A stretch of 60,000 bases of DNA, taken from Phoronis australis (lineage: Eukaryota > Phoronida > Phoronidae). Below the pieces are notes generated by a model that was given only the letters and a program-made list of their open reading frames with translations, had not been told where the DNA came from and ran no database searches. Both the position numbers and the translations under genes were made by a program. Below are positions 47,001 to 54,005 of the stretch, one piece after another (within the stretch, counting starts at the first letter, position 1; every line of letters begins with the position of its first letter). The stretch lies in assembly GCA_002633005.1 (NCBI GenBank), contig NMRA01000137.1, forward strand, positions 684,001 through 744,000, read 5' to 3'.

Positions 47001-47358
47001 AGAGACATCTGCTTTACCGTCTTGCGAGGTAAAATCCTTACAGTTCATTTTGCCGAGACAGTAAGCCATGAATTGAGCCAACCTTCATTTGAGACAAATA
47101 GTTCTTCACGTGCGCTTCTCTTCACAGTATGATTGAGATGGCTGTCAGGAATAATGTAATTGGAAAAATTAAGAGACTGTCTATTTATGGAAGGCATTGC
47201 TAGTCAGATGTCCCCTCTAGCTGGCTTTCGTCATAATTTTTGTTCAACTGTCTACCGGCTTCACCCACCTTCATCTTCATACCGTTGATAGCTTTATCAA
47301 AATCACTCTCCGAACACCTCAACAGAGGCGCAAACTCAGGGTCCACTGAGGTGCCCAT
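26065..47358 (-). CDS. PH-actin fusion protein with giant disordered RG-rich region (17 coding exons), uncharacterised
   Basis: Coding exons, minus strand order: 47358-47269, 45858-45664, 45285-41115, 40535-40386, 39817-39705, 39272-39225, 38697-38554, 34454-34362, 33824-33684, 32840-32780, 31949-31777, 30238-30158, 29427-29235, 28633-28497, 27923-27808, 27416-27185, 26220-26065. Total 6,294 nt including TGA, 2,097 residues; each junction has GT/AG borders and matching phase. Start: ATG in a strong GCCATGG context, first in-frame ATG after an upstream splice acceptor. Domains: coiled coil about 31-90; disordered RG/GRG, K, S, D-rich 96-1485; helical linker 1486-1589; PH domain about 1599-1691; actin fold 1716-2097 (actin itself is about 375). 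The PH domain suggests membrane phosphoinositide binding; the actin fold suggests a role with nucleotide or cytoskeleton. Both are inference from family. I recognise no named orthologue. Transcript support is absent, so the joining of the disordered exon to the PH-actin part rests on phase and splice signals only. Confidence 0.82.
27114..27161. repeat. GT dinucleotide microsatellite
   Basis: About 24 TG units with one TA interruption, 24 bases beyond the donor of PH-actin exon 16 (TG on the plus strand, CA on the transcribed-strand side). Confidence 0.92.
27185..27416 (-). CDS. PH-actin gene exon 16: actin adenosine-binding segment
   Basis: Acceptor AGTAAG and donor GTGAGA; 232 nt; the first base completes a His codon, end is phase 0. 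RFKSPEGLFNKAVWGVDDPG aligns with 'RFRCPEALFQPsflG', and RSIFLSGGVTMTKGFAERL with actin 'ntvLSGGTTMypGiadRm'. The SGG adenosine motif (2018-2020) is intact. This is the part most like conventional actin. A GT microsatellite begins 24 bases beyond the donor. Confidence 0.9.
27808..27923 (-). CDS. PH-actin gene exon 15: shortened subdomain 4
   Basis: Acceptor CTGCAG, donor GTGAGT; 116 nt, ends phase 2. ANYVSANYDTEVSKFF then SDTSGCDKKVDVRKYDVPLK. The start aligns with actin 'lcYVaLDfeqEm'. Subdomain 4 is shorter than in actin here. Confidence 0.8.
28086..28318. promoter_or_regulatory. Cluster of six TGAATATTCA palindromes in PH-actin intron 14
   Basis: Identical 10-bp palindromes at 28086, 28119, 28154, 28188, 28213 and 28309 (start positions). 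The first four are 33-35 bases apart, about three helical turns, while the DNA between them is unrelated. Each fits a paired inverted heat-shock unit (nGAAnnTTCn) and also resembles an AT-rich POU/homeobox dimer site. Function is inference. Confidence 0.5.
28497..28633 (-). CDS. PH-actin gene exon 14: actin subdomain 3/4 start
   Basis: Acceptor TGTTTAG, donor GTGAGT; 137 nt, completes a Gly codon. GYVVQAGVSKQAYGGQRVLE aligns with actin 'EGYalphai-rldlaGrdlt'. The exon ends in a helix LIIRYCMEK corresponding to actin 'DIKEKLCYV'. Confidence 0.87.
29235..29427 (-). CDS. PH-actin gene exon 13: actin core, hinge and phosphate-2 loop
   Basis: Acceptor CACGCAG, donor GTGAGG; 193 nt, ends phase 1. 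VILSTPQKFSIRIKAQLMKL through SMVPQAMLALYSYNATSG to IVIDVGERLEVLPV. The hinge Gln is kept (Q1855), as is the first acidic residue of the second phosphate loop (D1872) and the next glycine (G1874). The usual D-G pair after it is replaced by E-R (1875-1876), an unusual change in a hydrolysis-linked loop. Confidence 0.87.
30158..30238 (-). CDS. PH-actin gene exon 12: actin helix
   Basis: Acceptor TTCCAG, donor GTAAGT; 27 codons, phase 0/0. FNIDLSSMPSLFKKIFKDLG aligns with the actin segment 'nWddmekiwhhtf', and the exon ends HW just before VIL in exon 13, corresponding to actin 'HPVLL'. Confidence 0.8.
31777..31949 (-). CDS. PH-actin gene exon 11: actin subdomain 1/2 with divergent D-loop region
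   Basis: Acceptor TTTTTCAG, donor GTATAG; 173 nt, completes a split Pro codon. P-x-L-P-T-L-F-F-P-A-V-V matches the 'ra-v-FPS-vG' strand of actins. The following region (KTKKGKSPSPG to KPATRKKYTLSRPIMP) is short, basic and shows no typical DNase-I-binding loop, so polymerisation through that loop is unlikely. The shadow frame over it (31800-32009) is in the wrong phase. Confidence 0.8.
32780..32840 (-). CDS. PH-actin gene exon 10: actin phosphate-1 loop
   Basis: Acceptor TTGCAG, donor GTAAGT; 61 nt, ends in phase 1. KVVVVDLGSTSIRAGILGAQ aligns with the opening of actins (strand, D-x-G-S loop, then 'vkAGfaG'). D1721, G1723 and S1724 correspond to the first phosphate-binding loop. Confidence 0.85.
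32922..32978. ncRNA. 57-nt near-perfect hairpin in PH-actin intron 9 (miRNA-like, uncertain)
   Basis: Arms 32922-32945 and 32954-32978 pair over 24 positions with one mismatch; left arm ATCAATTGCCAAGCTGTAGT then CCAT, loop CCGTCTCT. The perfect pairing and short length are as expected for either a small mobile-element remnant or a precursor of small RNA. Which strand is expressed is unknown. Confidence 0.35.
32989..33025. repeat. Second short hairpin next to the first
   Basis: TTATTCTGGCTAA (32989-33001) pairs perfectly with TTAGCCAGAATAA (33013-33025) across an 11-base loop. Confidence 0.7.
33684..33824 (-). CDS. PH-actin gene exon 9: PH C-terminal helix and linker
   Basis: Acceptor CTCCAG, donor GTCGGT; 47 codons, phase 0/0. 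HYMMLRIKTDEEYRDWQLSL contains the last PH strand and the C-terminal helix with its near-invariant Trp (residue 1686). It is followed by a proline-containing linker of about 25 residues (YDFPEATYIQPMLQAPKHPS) that leads straight into the actin fold. Confidence 0.85.
33928..34048. repeat. AAT/AAC-rich simple repeat
   Basis: Mixed AAT, AAC and AAA triplets over about 120 bp. Explains a false Asn-rich reading frame. Confidence 0.85.
34362..34454 (-). CDS. PH-actin gene exon 8: PH domain, middle strands
   Basis: Acceptor TTTCAG, donor GTAAGT; 31 codons, phase 0/0. It encodes DVKVDKAAGFFQLMGANIDK and continues to MIGINDG. In PH domains this is the beta-4 to beta-5 part (small residue, then aliphatic, then 'ga.i'). 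Confidence 0.8.
35075..36803 (-). mobile_element. TTAA-flanked DNA transposon remnant with broken THAP domain
   Basis: Perfect 20-bp terminal inverted repeats ATTAAAGGAGAATGCCACCC at 35075-35094 and, reversed, at 36784-36803. TTAA occurs at both ends, as in TTAA-targeting elements, though it is also part of the inverted repeat. Inside, minus strand, the frame at 36465-36671 has RCIVPACPNY, GILFFRLPP and RKWLVVVKNER, the first half of a THAP zinc finger; the remaining C-x-x-H part, VCGRHFVDSDF, follows 20-30 bases later in another frame. The element is thus inactive. A diverged 57-bp tandem duplication sits at about 35583-35692. THAP domains are the DNA-binding part of P-element-type transposases; no catalytic domain seen. 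Confidence 0.7.
36430..36671 (-). pseudogene. THAP zinc-finger fragment, frameshifted
   Basis: Starts MTQRRQWFVCRVNATTL; C-x4-C pair at RCIVPAC, FFRLPP and the KW pair that mark THAP domains, then the frame stops; the C-x2-H half lies in another frame downstream (VCGRHF). It may be a true frameshift, or an intron with a GTACGC donor, but the distance is too short for a normal intron. Confidence 0.6.
37068..37208 (-). mobile_element. 141-bp GTTCAGTA-ended MITE, copy 1
   Basis: GCGTTCAGTAACACAAGGAC at one end and GTCCTAGCGTTACTAAACG at the other form an imperfect inverted repeat. Nearly the whole length matches the reverse of 49118-49260 (for example GTGTTCTCATTTAAAATACA and CAATATCTCACGTAATCTCG). 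Confidence 0.7.
38198..38490 (+). mobile_element. GTAAAATCTCAC-type MITE copy in PH-actin intron 7
   Basis: Left end CTAAAATCACACCAATTCTG, right end AAACTGGTGAGACTTTAC; internal CATTTTTCAAAAG, ATGAAAAAAATGG and GTCGGCCATATTGTG. An AT-rich stretch (TTAATATTAA repeats, 38345-38382) has been added. Confidence 0.6.
38554..38697 (-). CDS. PH-actin gene exon 7: PH domain, first strands
   Basis: Acceptor CTCTCAG, donor GTAAGT; 48 codons. It holds the first PH strands: MEGYAEMLPEGKSKDTLLKT then WRRKYFRINGGKLFYYD. The pattern xEGY/W, then a basic loop, W-R-R-K-Y-F and a G-G-K-L-F-Y-Y strand is typical PH sequence; the basic K-x-W-R-R pattern sits where phosphoinositide-binding PH domains bind the head group (W at residue 1621). 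Confidence 0.85.
39225..39272 (-). CDS. PH-actin gene exon 6: short helix exon (16 aa)
   Basis: Acceptor TTTCAG, donor GTGAGT; exactly 16 codons, ESLLKKLYELKLVNHS. It is a short amphipathic helix just before the PH domain. Small, but both splice sites are good and the phase (0/0) fits both neighbours. Confidence 0.75.
39705..39817 (-). CDS. PH-actin gene exon 5: linker
   Basis: Acceptor CTGCAG, donor GTGAGT; 113 nt; completes a split Val codon from exon 4. It encodes about 38 residues including EDLPIRPVELDLKGEE and ends LQDWDP. Phase 0 at its end agrees with exon 6. Confidence 0.8.
40386..40535 (-). CDS. PH-actin gene exon 4: ordered linker
   Basis: Acceptor TTACAG, donor GTATCC; 150 nt. 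A phase-1 codon is completed from exon 3 (G + AC). It encodes DIDTMSKEQLALLGISAGHR and ends VSMVRNWLPDIS. The change from low complexity to hydrophobic, helix-forming sequence marks the start of the folded C-terminal part. Confidence 0.8.
41115..45285 (-). CDS. PH-actin gene exon 3: 4.17-kb disordered RG/GRG-rich exon
   Basis: One uninterrupted frame of 1,390 codons between acceptor TTTCAG (before 45285) and donor GTTATT (after 41115), ending in phase 1 as required by exon 4. N-terminal third is polar and mixed; then long RG/RGG/GRG, K, S and D/E-rich low complexity (about residues 420-1300). Noted segments: a run of about 15 Asp coded by a pure GAT array (44039-44084), a Ser run followed by DDDKKKKNK (about 43440-43490), a hydrophobic patch INVNINLTV (about residue 720), and DIHIGSIYIGSVNFG (about residue 1322) followed by a short helix-like stretch. 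No folded domain recognised. RGG-type regions commonly bind RNA or promote condensates; that is family knowledge, not shown here. The antisense strand has an open frame of 559 codons that is only a composition effect. Confidence 0.85.
44039..44084 (-). repeat. In-frame GAT array coding an Asp run
   Basis: About 15 pure GAT codons (ATC on the plus strand) inside exon 3 of the PH-actin gene. Pure codon use makes length variation between alleles likely. Confidence 0.9.
45470..45712 (-). repeat. Tandem copies of exon 2's end including its splice donor
   Basis: The end of exon 2 with its donor (AAGTGTTTTAATCAG then GT) is repeated downstream on the minus strand with donors at about 45663, 45614, 45563 and 45512 and a weaker one near 45483. 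Spacing is 49, 51, 51 bases. The extra copies have donors GTGGGT or GTGGAT. Confidence 0.8.
45664..45858 (-). CDS. PH-actin gene exon 2: coiled coil
   Basis: Acceptor CTTCAG, donor GTTAGT; 65 codons, phase 0 at both ends. Heptad-like helix from ELIETVSNLQKEMKSEQEKF to NKLAMLMKRN, consistent with a coiled-coil oligomerisation segment. The donor and the last 45 or so bases are copied several times in the following intron (see repeat at 45470-45712). Reading through the first donor hits a stop after 14 codons, so this donor is the one that keeps the frame. Confidence 0.8.
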
Positions 47359-47364
47359 GGCTAC
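47269..47364 (-). CDS. PH-actin gene coding exon 1 (start codon exon)
   Basis: Acceptor TTTCAG upstream, then GTAGCC and the ATG at 47358-47356 (GCCATGG context), donor GTGGGT. It encodes 30 residues beginning MGTSVDPEFAPLLRCSESDF. The presence of an acceptor shows at least one upstream non-coding exon. The exon ends in phase 0, matching exon 2. Confidence 0.75.
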
Positions 47365-47885
47365 CTGAAACAAAGGCGTTGTTTGTCATCTGGCAATTTC
47401 ATCAACAGGAAAAGTTTGAATTAAAGGCATTGTGTCACTGTGACAATTTTATCAATAGACAAAGTCCAATAGAATAAGGTAAAAAGTACCGGTAACTCTT
47501 TTCAGTTATTTCACACAGACATGTGTATGGTACTCATTTCTTCAATTCATGTACCGTCTACAGTGTGGGCGTCTTGACCTCAGAACACTAGAAGATGTTT
47601 AGTTTGCAAACATAAAATAATTTTCATATCTAGAGATTTGTTTAAGCATACTTGCTTAAAAACCATATAGATTCACTTCAAGTCAATACCTCGCCACCGA
47701 TTAAACTGCCAGCTTAAAAACACAGGGAGTGACTGTTAACTCATGGACAGCAGAAGCCCGACCAAATAGTGAAAATGGTGACTGCGCTACATAAGACATT
47801 TGAGTCCTCAAGGGGACCACGGTGGTGTGCACCAGTCTTCTCGCTACATTTATTCAAACACGGTGTTGCATCTTGTTTAAAATGT

Positions 47886-48011
47886 TTTGCACCATGTTTG
47901 GACATCTTGAGCCATGGTTGAAAAGCTCTGAGTCATGTTTGAAAAGCTCTGAGCCATGCTTGAAATGCCCCCAGGCCCATGTTTGAAATCTTAAGCCATG
48001 TTTGAAAAGTC
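47886..48011. repeat. 6 x 21-bp minisatellite
   Basis: Six units of TGAGCCATGTTTGAAAAGCTC type with 1-5 changes each, in the leader intron of the PH-actin gene. Confidence 0.8.
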
Positions 48012-48587
48012 AGAGTTACAAGACGAATGATTGAAATTGTGTTGCATAGTGGTACACGTATTTTATCATTTCAAGATGAAAATAATGTGACGTGCTGAGT
48101 GAAAATAATGAGTCACTAACTGTTGTTTTAGTGAATCAACGGAAAGGAAATTAGGATACAAAGAACACCATACAGAATTTCCACCCCAAAATATGTATCA
48201 ACGGTCAGAAATGCTTGCCTTGGCTTGCGGAGTTGCCCGCGCGAAGTTCACAACGGTGGTGTCATCTTTCCAACAGTTGTGAAGCCATTTTACCCCCACG
48301 GCATAGATGGAGTAACAAGGCAAATTTTTGCATTTGATGCCGAAAAACATCATTTTCTTTTAGGTAGACTGACAGATTTCTATGAATTTGGTGTCACTGT
48401 GAAGCTAAGGCAACACTCTAAACATTATAAAGCAAACCGTGTATCTTTGAGCCGTACATCACAGGGTGAAAATTGAAACTGAAAATGCAAATTTTCAAGG
48501 TAAAATGAGATGTTGATTTCTGGGAGTAATATATCTGCTTACACTAAACCCAAACTCTTACCACTCAACACCAGGTGATCCACTTAC

Positions 48588-48669
48588 CTGTGCCTACGTC
48601 ACCTTATCTCTGATTCACTGCGTCTTCAATGCTATCTGCGATTCTACTTCCTCATAAAACGATAATGCA
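48588..48669 (-). other. Likely non-coding 5' exon of the PH-actin gene
   Basis: On the minus strand an acceptor CATTTCAG is followed by 82 bases and a strong donor GTAAGT (sequence GGCACAG before it). It contains only a tiny upstream frame (ATG followed by a stop after two codons). It lies 1.2 kb upstream of coding exon 1, which itself has an acceptor. Inferred from splice signals only. Confidence 0.45.
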
Positions 48670-49117
48670 CTGAAATGAAAACAACATCTTATTAACAGGA
48701 TGGTCTTAAAACAATATGTAAACTAATAACTCAAAATACCAAAATCTTTTTCCTTAGAAGTCAATATGGTGGAATGCAGAATTTTTACTTCATTTAATTT
48801 AACAGTATTAATACATCTGGAATGTGGTTGTAAAGTAACCCCTCCATCGATGAACTGAGCTTTTAAAAAATGGAATATTGCACAAGTTTTGCAATACTGT
48901 TACTTTTGCCCCCCATTTGACAAAACCTCACAGGTCATCCATTACTTGATATTACCAATGTAGAATGGTCGCAACTCATCTAAAATTTTCAACTCATACT
49001 ATTTGATGAAAGCTGGGTGTAAAGCTCACGAAAACATCGATGGCCATAGTTGCCATGACACTTGTGCAGCTTTTGAGAAAAAAGAACTTCAAAAAAAGTT
49101 ATGAGGACATCGGCCTC

Positions 49118-49260
49118 CTGTTCAGTAACGTTAGGACCTCGCTAAAACGCAAGACTTTGCGAGATTACGTGAGATATTGCCGTGTATTTTAAATGAGAAC
49201 ACGTGACTTTGACTAGGTTTTAGCTAGGTCCTAGCGTAGGTCCTAGCGACTACTGAACGC
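49118..49260 (+). mobile_element. 143-bp GTTCAGTA-ended MITE, copy 2
   Basis: CTGTTCAGTAACGTTAGGAC at the left, GTCCTAGCGACTACTGAACG at the right. Opposite orientation to the copy at 37068-37208. No frame. Confidence 0.7.
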
Positions 49261-49825
49261 ACGCCAGGTTTCACTAAGTCAGGCCCAGACCAGAATAAAT
49301 GCTGTTTCCTTTGGCTAAATGTAGAGTATTATGTGTGAAATACAACAAAATGAAATAACCTTTGCAGTCACAATAGTGCCATTGCCAATCAGGGAAAATT
49401 TTTTGAAGTTTTTGGCATTGGGATACAATTTGCCAGGATACTGGTTTCCACGAAATTTTCTAGGACCAAATCGAAGGAAAATTTATTCACAATTTAGACA
49501 TTTGTTTTCTCAGTTGAAATTCAAAGTCAAACTGCTCTTGGCCAAGTGGCAATTTTGCATCATGTGCTCTGACACTTTAATTATCAAACAGGCATTATCA
49601 GTCGCAAATGTCTGGGGAGGGCATTTTCAAGGTCTGCCGATGGCAGGGAATACAGAACTTGCTAGAATCTCAATCACTATTAGGTCACAGTAAGCAAATT
49701 CGTGAAAATGACCCCTGCAACGATTCTGAAATACATGGAAAAGCAGCCACCCTGTGCTAATCAGGTAAAAAATTACTGTACTGCAAAGACCCAAACACAG
49801 GTCAATCAGCAGTAATGGGATTTAA

Positions 49826-49895
49826 AGTGCCCTCATTTTAAGAACCAGTTTTATGCCCATAATTCAATGGAGAAAACTGGTTCTCAAAATGAAGA
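49826..49895. mobile_element. GAGAACCAG palindromic element copy
   Basis: AGTGCCCTCATTTTAAGAAC then ATAATTCAATGGAGAAAAC and TGGTTCTCAAAATGAAGACA: a 20-bp inverted repeat around the family's centre sequence. Confidence 0.6.
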
Positions 49896-50298
49896 CAGCG
49901 TGTAATAGGCTGTAATAGGCGACTACAACAGATCAATCAATCCAACATTCCAATGTGTTCAATGACACAACTGCACTCCTTGTAACAGTGATCAGCAAGC
50001 CCCTGAACAGAGAGAGAGAGTGAACCTGTGTAAGAGTTCAGAGCAAAGTAAAGACCCTATTCTAGAACACAATGAGAACCATTGTACAACTACCTAAATG
50101 CAGGATACCTCAATTATGCAACAATGTTTGGAATAAAAAGGATGGGCTCTTGAACAGGCTGTTCAATGTAGTCCAATCTTGATTTAACAATTTCCTGACC
50201 TGAATTTGCATTGTTCAACTTCAGAACAGACCACAGTCCATGAAAATTAAGGATAAGTAGTCCTATATGATAATTGTACATGCTCAGTGGATCCTCAC

Positions 50299-50343
50299 CT
50301 GTGCCATCTCACTTGGCACCGCTCTTCATCACAAAGCTATCCA
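50299..50343 (-). other. Possible further 5' non-coding exon of the PH-actin gene
   Basis: Minus strand: acceptor TTTTCTTGTAG, 45 bases ending GGCACAG, donor GTGAGG. The same GGCACAG ending as the exon at 48588-48669 and the good borders make it plausible, either as an alternative or an extra leader exon. No coding potential. Confidence 0.35.
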
Positions 50344-51045
50344 CTACAAGAAAAGACCCAGCCTATTGATTGCATGACAGGTCACCATTGATTAACAACA
50401 GGACTTTATTTCCTGTCACACCTGTAACTGATATTCAATTCAACTTTGTATCCAACCCTCAAACAAACAGTAAACCACAACAGACTCCCTTGCAAATTTG
50501 GCAGGTATTCTTATTTCCCAGCAAGACACTCCGTCCATCAAAATGTATTGTCAAGCGCGCTCCCCCCCCCATCCGAACTTAAAAGAACATATATGTCCCC
50601 AGTTTATTTCCTTTTGTACTCAATATCGACAGAGTATTGATGTCGAATCTAGGCAGTATTGGTTTCGTTCTGATTTTCAAATGCTGGTACCCAACCTAGT
50701 AATACAGAATTCTCATAAAACTTTGTTTATTAAACTGATGTTCCCTTTTATAGTTTTACATGCAGAGTACAATCCAAATGAATAAGTTACCATTGTTTTC
50801 TGTCATGGTTTCTGGAAAACACAAAAACATACCGGTATGTTTCTGTTTCTGCTTTGAATGCCCCTTTTCTACTGATGCCGTGATGACAATGTCTTTAGGA
50901 GTTGTCAGTGTGAACATTTAACTTTGGTCCTGGATCAAAGATAACAGGGCCAGTTATGTGTGCAGTAAACAGAAGGATTTAATAGTAGAGCGTTGATGCT
51001 TGGGCGCTGTATGAGCAGTTAGCTTCTGTCTTATTGCAAACGGGA

Positions 51046-51062
51046 CAAAATCCCGCCATTTT
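51046..51062 (-). promoter_or_regulatory. Candidate promoter element (YY1/E2F-like) upstream of PH-actin gene
   Basis: Minus strand AAAAATGGCGGGA, a YY1-like core ATGGCGG overlapping an E2F-like GGCGGGA. Such sites commonly lie just downstream of start sites in metazoan housekeeping promoters. It sits upstream of the predicted 5' exons in the right orientation. A second GC-richer spot with CCGGAAG and TACGTCA on the minus strand lies at 51387-51402 and could be an alternative start. Confidence 0.3.
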
Positions 51063-53371
51063 TCAGTCGACCTCAAACGTTGCCTTATGCATCATCCTAC
51101 TGTTTCCTACGATAACGACAGGCGTCGCCTACCATGTAGTTCAATGCCGTTAACTAGCGACGCTGGTATGAACGATTTAACTAACTTTGTAGTTTACAAT
51201 AATGCATCATACTGAAGTTGGAATGAATGGGTCTAAAGAGATTCATTTCGCACGTCACAAAGGTGCATTCGCATTCTTTTAAGCAATGAAATTTCTACAT
51301 ATCCTATCCTATGTAAACATGTTGCCGATGTATTCATAAATAATTGACAATTAAACGTGAAAACAAAATAGATGACCTTGCACGAATGACGTACCTTCCG
51401 GGTCGGGTTCACATAGCTTGCATCAGGCAATCTTGTAGTTCCCAGCACCATGTCACTATACTAATACTGGTCACGGTTCAGCGATCATTTTTGCCAAAAA
51501 ACTGGTTCTTAAAACCATTTAGCAACATTCAAGATACAATATATTGTACTTGTGCTTGTAGCTTGTTTGGCCAAACATAAATAAAGCAATAAAGATTTGT
51601 CATTACCAGCCTGCATATTTCACTTGCTTTAAATCAAATTGATGGTTTTAATAACACTTGGATTAGAAGACACAAGAAACATCAAAAACACCCACGAGAA
51701 AACAATAAGCCATCGTCCACCATATCCACCATATGTTACATGAACCACCAATATTACTCTTTGCAAAATGTTACAACAGACACATAAGACGGTATGCACT
51801 CTATAACTCCAAAGTCATTATGACAACTCACTCCATTCACAGTTCACGTGCATACACATGCAGATTTCTTTAAATGACAGGTGGATAAAGGCAATCTTTG
51901 ACCACTTTATCCCAACAGACCTCTGCACTGCCCCAGTCCAGGATCAATTGCAGACAATAAACAAAGGTGGCCCATTTTACAATCTAATGACTGACATCGA
52001 TAAGATAGCTATGATCCAATGGAATCAATAGGTACCTACACCTGATCTAGTTAAGGAGTATTAATATTTGATGTATACTTACCTGACAAGCGAGTAGCTG
52101 GGGTGATTAATTTTTTATGGGAGAACAGTATTAAACATTCTTCCTGGAGTAATAAACGATCAATACACCATGTCGATCAGATAAGCACACAATGTACAGT
52201 GACTGGTATTCACTAACAGGTTGTCCTCTGAATATTTACCTTCTACCTACTCTCATTGTTTATTTCACTGTTTATTCAGATTCCACCAGTTCATTTCACC
52301 AAGTGTCAGAGACAAAACCTCTCAAAAATTTTAACTTGTTTGTAGTGCCTATTGGTGATTTGCTTTACAATTGCGCAACGAAAGATTGAAAATTATACAG
52401 GGACTATGGGCGAGTGCACAAAACCTGTACAACAGACAGTACAGTGGTGTTTTCAGTCAACTTTGTGTTAATGAAAGGCTGCTATCAAACTACAGTGATT
52501 TCAAAAAAGTGAAATTTCAAAGTAAAATGTTCAATTTGCAAATGATTCTTCTTTCCTGATGAAAACTCATCACATCATGCTTTGTGAGATGCTATATATT
52601 TTTATTACAATTCCGTGTTTGTACAATCGAGTTGAACCGAGAGATGAATTACAGCTTTTTATGCCATTTACAAATCTCGAACCAAATTACCTTTTCTCGT
52701 TTGTTTCCATTAGTAACTTGTAATAAAAATTGCCTCAGGTGCACCTTGCAAATACTTTAAGTGTCCGGCTGCACATAGCTTAAGACACATGGTCTTCATT
52801 TTTCAGGTCAAGTCAACTTACATCAGCACTTTAAACCATTTCTTTACCCATAAGTACCCCGTACGTCAAAACCAACTTACAGAGCACCGAAAACCTGACA
52901 GTTGAGGTTGGAAATCGGTTCAAAATCATTTCAGATGAGCTAACTCACAGACTGCAACCTAGACATGGATTATGTACATAGAATGGGTATTGAGTGGAGG
53001 AAATGCAACCCAGAATGGATTCTTTTGACAGTTTGTGTTTACAAACCTGAGTGCCCAATGGTCACATCATCACCACCTACAGTATCTCAACACTATTCTA
53101 TCAATCATTTTTACAATACAAAACCTTCTAAGAGCACCATACAATAACACATGGGATGCGCACTGCATGTAACTTTTGCTAAGAGAATTATAGAGCAAGT
53201 GCTGCAGAGATCTTTTGTACCGTGTAGAAAAGTAAGGAGTCATTTGAACATCCCGTTAAAGGAAAGGGTAATTTGATGACATGGTGGTAATAAAGAATTC
53301 AATACTACTCTGTTCACAAACTGGCTAAAATGAAAGTGAATTAGATAGCACTTTCTCTATTAGCAAGAATG

Positions 53372-54005
53372 TCAGTAACATGGAGGTTTGGAAGGGTAAC
53401 TTTCGCACAGGCGGTTCGAATCACTCCAAAACTGTTGGGGGTTTTCGCGAGCAATTTTGTAGCCACAACGCTTACTTCAAAAGGCACACATAGGCAGGGG
53501 TAAAAGGACTTTGTTTTTCATCACATTAATCAATTTATGATGGAGTGAATGCCACTTTGGCATCAGTTTTCACTTTAAAGCGACTTGGCGAAAATGGCCC
53601 CCTTGTAGACAGCTCGTCGGTTTGGCTAAAACGCTAGCTGAAAGTTCAAACATTTTTGCCACTCATATAAACCTATTGTGGGTAAACGCTAGTGTTTTTT
53701 CAGGTACACTTTCACCAGTAACAAAAATGCCAGACATGCAAATGGCTACAAGTCCCATTTTTACTGGTGCTCTAATTGTGACTCAAGTCACCCCAAAACT
53801 GTTGGTGTTTTTGCTTGCACTTTTATAGCTAGATCTCTTACTTTAAAAGACACACAAGCATAGGGGTAAGGGTCTTTATTTATCATTGCTTTTATCAATT
53901 TATGGCTGAGAATGAATCTGTTTTGACATCAATTTTCATTTAAAAGCGATTCGGTGGTGAGAATTTATCTCTTGTGGACAATCATTTGTTTGGCTAAAGC
54001 GATAT
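53372..54005. repeat. Diverged tandem duplication, about 368-bp unit
   Basis: Landmarks in the first copy recur about 367-368 bases later: CCAAAACTGTTGG (53426 and 53793), TCAATTTATG and TTTGGCTAAA (53621 and 53989). The copies differ at roughly a quarter of positions. Confidence 0.65.

Larger units (their letters stand above)
45859..48587. other. PH-actin intron 1 and leader intron
   Basis: Intron 1 (45859-47268) shows nothing distinctive. The leader intron (47365-48587) has a six-unit 21-bp minisatellite at 47887-48011. The plus-strand frame at 48225-48476 has no recognised domain. Confidence 0.5.

Noticed and set aside
49331-49693. 120-codon plus-strand frame
   Set aside because: AT-rich codon use, no recognised domain, no promoter or splice context; it partly follows a MITE.
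53411-53427. GGTTCGAATC, a tRNA B-box-like sequence
   Set aside because: No T-stem pairing around it, no A box at the right distance, and the second tandem copy lacks it.
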